From contig CM056993.1 in NCBI GenBank assembly GCA_029891345.1, positions 278,148,016 to 278,212,015 on the forward strand: 64,000 nucleotides of DNA, read 5' to 3'. The position numbers and the translations under genes are program-made. This DNA is from Dryococelus australis. Its lineage: Eukaryota; Arthropoda; Insecta; Phasmatodea; Phasmatidae. This document shows positions 34,701 to 43,700 of the stretch, piece after piece (the stretch's first letter is position 1; the number at the start of each line of letters is the position of its first letter). The notes under the pieces were generated by a model. That model worked only from the letters and a program-made list of their open reading frames with translations, was not told the DNA's origin and made no database searches.

Positions 34701-37700
34701 CCGTGGCTGCCAGGCATTACAGTTAACAACAGTATCATTGGTATATTTCTGGAAGAAATTTTTATCTTCAGCGGATACTTGCTGAATATTTTATTGCCTC
34801 ATTTGCATTGCAGTTAAAACATGAGCTTGTTTTATTATATTCCTCGTAACTAGTGACAAAACTTTAATGCACAACCTGGTGGAGATGATGTGAGCTTGTA
34901 AATACTATTACTATATCATAAGTAAAACTCTAGCATATGCCACATTTTTCATGAGGAGAAGCAAAGAGACTTGCAATGACAGTACTTTAAACTGTGGAAT
35001 GTAACAACCACAGAATTGGTCCAATAGCAGCCTAGATGTGAAATGTGATTAAGTCATGGGTGGCTCTTGTCAATGGGCGCAGGGGTACGTTCCCTCCCAA
35101 ATAGAATTCAACATACGACAGAAAATAAACGCTCTTTTATAGATCTTTCTTTCATAATTTAAGTGTAAAAGTAGCGTATTTGTTCAGTTAAGCCCTATCA
35201 CTAGGCTGCGATTAGTGTCTCCTTACTTTAGGCGAGGACAAAATTTCTCCTCGCAGCTTTGGGGCACATGATCTCACGCTGCTGTATATTTTTCCCTGGC
35301 GAAGGCACATGGAACATCTAAGAAATAGCCAAAGTGCGGTAGGATCGAGGCACAAGCCACCTGTGCCCACGCGTTTCAGGTAGTGCTGTAACAGCTCGAT
35401 AGATGGCAGGTGCATCTCGTCTGTGATGTGTTTTCTGATGACGTAACACATTGTAATGTACTGTTATTGTTGCAGTATTATATTCAAGACTTGAGAATTT
35501 GTGAATATTTTGAAATTAACAGTGAATGACATTATAGTTTTAAAAGTGTGTGTATTATTCAGTTTTTGATGTTTATACATAGCATTTTTGTTGCTGTGTT
35601 AAGGCCTGTCTACAATCGGCTGTACCTTTGGAAGTATATGTGTCTGAATTTCGACATCAAGTGATGTCACATTCACGCAATCTGAATATGGTCTACAAAT
35701 GTGTTGTCCGAAAGTGAGCTTTCAGAATATGTCAATAGATTACAGTAAATTTGGCACATTATGTGTTGTTATGTCATGATTTTTATAGTGCTGATTTGTT
35801 GATTATGTATTGTTTATGAGATGTGTGATTTCAATATTTATTTATCTTTATGATATAGGCCCTAACTATTTTATTTTAAGTCAGCTCGGCAACTGACTTC
35901 CAAGGATTTTCTCTGACTGACTTTACATTTTTGAAATGTTCATCCTTCATGTTAAATAGTTCAGACCTAATGCAGACTGCACTAATTAGCATTTCATCAC
36001 GTTCGTCTCGAGAAAATCCACCTTTCACATCCATTGCTTACATTTACAATGTGAAAATTCCAAGAAGGCACGCTTAAGTATCTTTAATCCTATTTTTCTA
36101 TCATCTTAGGACACAACTTGGGACAAAAGATCAGTTTTCTGAATGCTTTGACTTGGGACAGTGCCATGACGTCAGAGGATCGCGTGCACCAATTGGTGTA
36201 TCCTTCTCCTAAGACACAGGTTGGGATAGAGGAATTGTATGCAGGTTGTTACTGAACCTAATGGAATGTGCCGTATTCATTCAAAATACAATGTGAACAG
36301 AATTAAATATGAATCACGACAGGCATGAAATTATAAATATCGGCCTTCCGTTACCACAATATATTCAAACGTGAATCTACCACACCCAAAAGAGAAATTA
36401 TACATGTAATTTTGTAACAATATGCATAAAACCATTTAGTTAGCAGTACACAGTGATAAAACTGTGTACAATTGTTTGTCTGGTATTCCTTTTGGTTCTG
36501 ACGGTACTTGAGTGACTACTGGTGTTGTCGACCTAAAACATTTGGATGACAAGATAGGAAAAACATTTAGGGAGCAAACTGCATTTGCGAAATGAAATGA
36601 AAGTGGTAATGCTGGGCCAGGTAAATATATGAAATCAGTTGGATGAAGTATACAGAAGGTCGGTTAAAAACAACGAACTAGTAAAAATAATAGATACCTA
36701 CATAATTTCTACTATAAAAGAATGCTATACATTTTGTAAATTTTTTTGGTGTTTAGTCTTGGAGATCATGAAGAATTTAGTAAAAGTGAAAACCCGGTGA
36801 GTTTAGAGGTTTGTTATTTTGTTGCATATTCAATATAGTATTATATTAATTTTTAACTTTGTGCTGTCCTTCGAAATTCTTCCTGACCATATCAGCTATG
36901 TTTCTGTTGCTTTCCTATGTAGATGGGTGCCAATTTATGCAGACAAGGAGCAGAGGCTTGCTGTTATGTCCATTGGTTTCCTGTTGAAAAACAGAAATGA
37001 TGGAGTTGTTTGGCGTGGGCCAAAGAAGACAGGTAAGCACATATAAATAAGGGCCCTGAATGTATTGATTTATTGTACAGTTGATGTGTCAGTACACCCT
37101 CAGAGCATGTGATGCCATCTTCCTTTGTTCCTCCAACTCATTTGTGTAGTCTGTGCAGTGTCATATTAGTTGTTGAAAACAATGGATCACTTGCTCTTGC
37201 GCTGTGGCTGGACTGCCACTACAACTCTTTCCCCTCTCACTATTCACACCCAAGATAGCATCCCTCTTTCACTTCAGTTCTGTACAAGGCAAGAGATTGA
37301 CCCAGAACCTCTTTGTAATGAGTTGTCAATCTAAAACTTATATTTAGCTCTTGGGCAAGTAGCTCTTTCTTAAATGAGTTATCAGATATCAGCAACATTG
37401 ATCAATTTGTATGTACACCAACTCACAAGCTGAAACATTGTGTAAGCGTAGGCACCGTAATGAGTGCGTAGCTCAGCAGTACCATGAGAGCCTTCATCTC
37501 AACCAAAACACTCCTGCATTAGAGAAGCCTTTGTGAGGTACCACAGTTGGTAAAAATACTGATCAACTTTATCTTCAGTTATCTGATCTGTGAAAGAAAG
37601 GAACCAAGAGGATAATAGTGGTTCCTGTGGATTTTTAACACCTTAATTTTGGGAGTCCCACGACACCTTTACTACACTCTTGACTCAGCATCTATGTCCG

Positions 37701-40700
37701 ACACGGACTACTGGTTACTGAGTTTGTGGCTGGTGGCAAAATGTACACAGTTCTGTTGAAGGAACTCTACCAAGTCAGCACCTGCAGCACTGCACTTCTT
37801 TACCCATTCCCATTATATTTTCTGTAGAGGGTAGACATAGTAACTATGTGCCCTCAATGGGCATGAAATGCATCTAACAATTCAGTTGTGCCACTGTGGA
37901 GAATTGGTGTTCGCAAATGGAAAGTTACACTTAAAAACAATGGGCTGGAAAGAGAACCTATGCCAGATAAATACGTCATAGCCAGACAGTGGGCACACCA
38001 TTTCTTTGGGCCACTGTAGTCTTAGTAGTCGGACCACTCTCCTCCCACCAGGGTGACTCAGATATTCACATGTTTGGAAATGTGGTAGATGTTGCAGTTG
38101 GCCAACTGGTTTTCTCAGGGCACTCCCATTTACCCCACCCTAGCATTCTGCCACTGCATCATCTTCACCTCATTTCACCCTCACTAGCACTTAAGGTCTT
38201 GCTGAGCACCAACCAAACCTCTCAAATCAAAATTCCTTTGGGTGGATTCTCAGATGCTCTGTGCTGTTAGTAGTTAGGAAACAGATGATTAGTGGGAGCA
38301 GAGGGCAACAGCTCACTTCTGAGCCATCATTCTGAGACACGTCACTTCACCGTACAGGTGTGTTTCGAACACCCTGTGCTGATGCCTCTCAGCAGAATAG
38401 CCAGCCAAGGTTGCCTACAGATACAAATTTCTAGCAGTAATGCCTCAACTGCTTGCCGTGCCATCATCGAGGTCCGCCATCTTCCATAGACAGCATCTGT
38501 AGGTGTACATCTTCCTTCAGCAACTCTTTGTAGAGCCCAGGGAAGCTGTGCATCACTATATCTTCCAGGTAACACAGGAGAAAAATTAGTCTTAACAAGG
38601 ACCAGGCAGCAGTTTGCCATCTCATCAAAACTGGTTGCCTCAATATTATTATTTCTTTTCCTGTATACAGAAAATAGTATAGAGGGTATTTAATTGATCA
38701 TAATAAAAATGTGTGTTTTAAGGCATGAATGTAGATAATACTTACAATTTGCATTCAGTTAATTTTATTTCAATCATGTACTCAGTGATAATATTAGTGT
38801 GTTGTATTACCCAATACATTGATATGGTACTATCTTCTCCAGAAACACAGACCTACTACTACTATTCCAAAAATATTGCCTTTTACAATACCTAAGTTTT
38901 TTGATCCTGGAAAATTAATTACCTGCATTAACGTTTTAGTATGAATGGTTAGAAAATTTGAATACTTGCTTACGTTATGTGTTAATTACTAGTTGAATTG
39001 AGTAAAGAGATTTGGGCAGCTCTTAACAATGAGGTCTTGAGAGCCAATGGGGGTGAAATGAGGTGAGAATGAAGCTGCGCTGGAATGCAGGGGCGGGGGA
39101 AATGGGAGATCCCGAGAAAACCCACCAACCAGTAGCATTGTCTGGTACAATTCCCACTTGCAAAAATCCAGGCATGACCCGCAGAGGATTGAATCCGGTT
39201 CACCTTGGTGGCAGCAAGCAGTCTTAACTGCTCACCCACAGTGGCGCTGTTAATTACTAGTAAATGCAACTGAAGTTAAGACTGCATTTAGGGATGGGTA
39301 AATGCTGGAAATTTGTGAAACTGAAAGTTTCCATTAAAAGTTTCCTGGAAACATTCAAAGGTATTGGAAACTATATGAAACTTTGATGAATTAACTGTTA
39401 AAATACACAAAGGACAAGTAATATATCTTTATTATTGTGTTTACAACAAATGTTGTGCATATGATTCTATGGATGAATTTCTCGAGTTTAAAATGTAACA
39501 ATAAGTACTTTTTCAAAACATGATTAATAAAAGATACATTTCTTGAAATAAAAAGGATAAAAAAAACTTTATTTTCATATTTTGTAAAAAAAAGTTACTG
39601 AGATGGGTGGCAAAATAAATCTGTTACTGGTGGTGAAGAGTTTGTACATCATATTCATAGTATTTGTTTTCAGCAATGATCAAGCAGTTTTTAACCGATG
39701 TGTATTGGCAAGACATAGACTATCTCATTATTGATACACCACCTGGGACATCTGATGAACACATAACTGTCATGGAAAATGTCAAGTAAGTCTCTTTCAT
39801 TAGTGTTGTGATATTTGTAACTTTTATAACATCAACTCTTTATTTTGAAGGTAGTGTGTTTTGTACAAGTGGCTAAGAAAAATCCAGGTAGTTGTGTGAT
39901 AATATGTTGGGGAAAAAATTATTCGTTTATGCTACTATAAAATTAATTTTCCATCTCGGCAGGAAATAAATTATCACTTTCAGTTGGAAAAAATTGCATT
40001 ATTTTATGATCAGTATCAACTACATAAATATATAATGTCAATATTATAAAAATGTTCCATTTGTTATTACAGTCTGGTTTGTCACGTTAAATATGTACAT
40101 TTATTCTAGAAAAGTGAAATGCCTGTTATAGGGTTGCTATATTGTTTTTTTTCCCCATTGCCACACCTTGTTTTATACAAACTTTGTGATAAGATTTTTG
40201 ATGGAAAAATGAGTTAGAAAACATAGTACGATGCATCACCTAACGTAATTATTACATCCTTCTCGAAAATTGAAATTACATTTTGTTATTTGCAAAATGA
40301 GAGAAACTAGCTTTCATATATTCTTGAGAACTGTTTGCATAAGAATGTTACACCAAGGCAACATTTTGTATTCCTTTAAGATACACATAATTATTATATC
40401 AATACAATCAATAAAAATGTTTAATATATTTTTATAATATTTCATATAGCCATAGCATGTACTGTACATCACAGATTTTTCAGGTGTAGAATGCCATTAC
40501 CTCTAAACTTTGATATCACAACTAATAGCCTATCAGTTGTTTTTAAAATATAGTACTTTATTTGGATTTTGTACTCAAAACAAACAGTTGAAATGGTTGA
40601 ACTGTTTTCCCCCCCCCCCCCCCCCCCCCAAGTTCCTAATGTAATTCACTCAGAAATTGAAAAAATGCTACGACTCATCTCCACAATATACAAAGATGAA

Positions 40701-43700
40701 AAATAGTTGTACATATTGATGATAGCTTTAAAGATAGCTTTATGAGTAATGCAGTCAATCACTACGTGTATGTATTTAAAACTTTTGTAAATATTTTCAG
40801 GGACTTAAACTGTGATGGGGCTGTGATTATTACAACTCCACAAGAAGTAGCTATTGACGATGTGAGAAAGGAGTTGACATTCTGTCGTAAAACTGGAATT
40901 CCTATCCTGGGGATAGTAGAAAATTTGAGTGGCTTTGTGTGTCCAAATTGCACTGTAAGTATTATCATTTCTGCTTTTTAAATTTATGTTGTCAAGAATC
41001 CAATGATTCTCATGTGTGTATACATTTCTTATATACACTATCTGGTAAAAAGTATTCGGAAATCCACGTAAAACTGTCATACGAGTGTCCTTCAGAGATA
41101 CTGTTTGGTAGTGAATGTTAATACAGTGCTGTGGCCTTTACTGCAGCTCTAACCCTGTGGGAGACTGTCTACTAGATGTCGGAACACCTCTGTAGGAACA
41201 GCCTACCATTCTTCCTGTAGCAAGTGTAATGAGTGATATGGGTTGTTGGGATCTGGCACGCAGTCACCATTCCAGTTCATCTTAGAGTTATTCGATGGAA
41301 TTGAGGTTAGAGCTCGGTCTGTCCATTAAAAGCACCCCCACACTGTCACCTCTTCGCAGGATTTCAGAGTGGGCACTATATAGGCCAGCATGTTGTGCTC
41401 AACTGGTATTTTGCAACACCCAAACCCTTCCATTGGTCTGCTACATGGTATAGTATAATTCATCACTTCAAATCATGTGTCTCCAGCTGCCCTCATTCCA
41501 ATGGCGGCATTTAACATTCATGGGTGCAGTTTTTGGGCAGGTACCAGAGCCTTGAACCCCAGTTCTTGTAACTCCCAGCACACAGTTACAATGCTAGCTG
41601 CACAATTAGTAGTACAATTCACAGGTAATGGTATCACAATGTGACATGCGATGTTTGTGTACCATTCTTCAATGCTTGACTGTTCATTTCGGTCAACATA
41701 CATGGCCCTGGCTGTGGTTTTGTTGTGGTTGGGCTTTCCCGTTTCCACTTCACAAATACATCCTCAATGATCGGCTTGGGCAGCTCAAGAAGGGCAGAAA
41801 ATATCCTGACAAATTGTTTACTGATATGGCAACCTATAACTACACCACATTTGAAGTCACTGAGCTTCCTTGCTCCACCCATTCTGCCAGTATCGCGTAG
41901 CACTGACCAACATTGAGACCTCTGCTGCCTTCTGTAGCGGCAGTGGTGGTCATAGTGACATCTGGACGCGAGATTACATTTACAGAGTGGTGTCTGGATA
42001 CTTTTGATCAGATAATAAATGGAAAATACTTTTAACTCCTGTGTAGTTATGCTTGGCAGGCAGGCCGTAAGGGCAGTGCGACTTGGTGAGATTAATTACT
42101 GGAGGAATAAAACACCTGGAGGAAAAAGTGCACAAAGCAAGAAAACATATATAAATGAACAAATACATATTAACATCTATTCAGTTGATATGTAAGCTTT
42201 AATTAAAATGAAATAGTGTTGAAAACATAACTTTGTTATTGACTTACATACATTACCTTGAATATACTTAACAGTTTTTAATAACATTAAATATTTGTCA
42301 ATATTGCAGAATTCAAAACACCATTATAAAAATTTTGATAAATTCAACAGAGTGCCACATTATTTTCTTCACTATATGTAATTATTTCAGAATATACTTA
42401 GCTGAATGACCTGTGAATTGTGCTTAGGCTTACCGTATAAAGCAGCTCAATTAGAGTTGCAGCACTCTCTTCATACAACTATGGCTGCAGCAGATTTGCT
42501 AACTTTTACGATTTTACCATAAAATATATGGAAATCATACATTTTTTATGATTTTACGAAAAGCCTTGATGTTTTTCCAAATTCCGATACTGGAAACATT
42601 TTATGGAGTAAATATTTACTAGAGATGGGACATTCAGTTCTTCTATATCTCAATATCGGGCATGGCATATCGAAAGTATTGAGTATCGCAAAGTGTATAT
42701 AGATATATTTGTTCGATACATAAAATGTTATATTATTGACATGTGAATGGCTTGGTCTGCCATTTTCCCAATTGTCATGAAGCAGCACTGTTTATTTTAG
42801 TCCTGCAGTTTCCTAGTTTAGAAAAGCCGGTGAAATATTGTATTTATTTAATGATTCAGCTAATTAATTTGTATCAATGACAGAGAAACGTGTATTAAGG
42901 ATTGTAACAGAACAATGTGTATTTAGGAGTTGCAAATAGTAAATACAAACAGTAAGTAAGTGTGTATCGCAAGTAACGTATTTTGAAACTGTTATTAAAA
43001 TGTTTGAAATGTACGTGGCCTAGAAAACCATTATTTCAACTCTATTTTGCAGTGTAAAAATATAATGTTTATTGTATAGAAAACTAAATACATATTTATC
43101 ACATTTTCTTTCGGGAAGGTTAAGACTTGACAGCTTATATAATAATTTGAGGTCGTGTCCGAATTGGCAGATGTTGTTGACAAAATGATCACGTGACCCA
43201 ATTTTGTATACAAAAATGGTGACGTATTTGGTATTTTGTATCTAGCGGATATTAGCAAATATACAAAATGTCAAAATCAGTGCCATGTTTGTTTTTTGCT
43301 TTAAAAACATGTGAATGCATAAATAAAATGATTTCTACAACAAATCATTGTACATAAAATACACAGGGTATGTTTTAAAAAGCAAGTAAATGTGGTGCTT
43401 AGTTTATATATTTCGTAACTAAATTTTTTAAAAGTCGTTATTGCATAATATTCTTATTTATTAACGTATTTACCAGTGATAATTGCAGAAATATTTCGTA
43501 CATTTTAAAGGTCCATCTACAATTGCGTTGACACAAAATGCTAATAGTCACCATAAGAAAACTGGCATGTCTACAATTGACGTTAACAGGAATAAAAATA
43601 AAAAGAATGTAGGTGTATATATACCAATATTTTTGTTTGTGTTTGAAATTTAAAAAGAACATTTTGTAAGAAAAAAGAGTTTCCGCTGATTGAGTAGTTA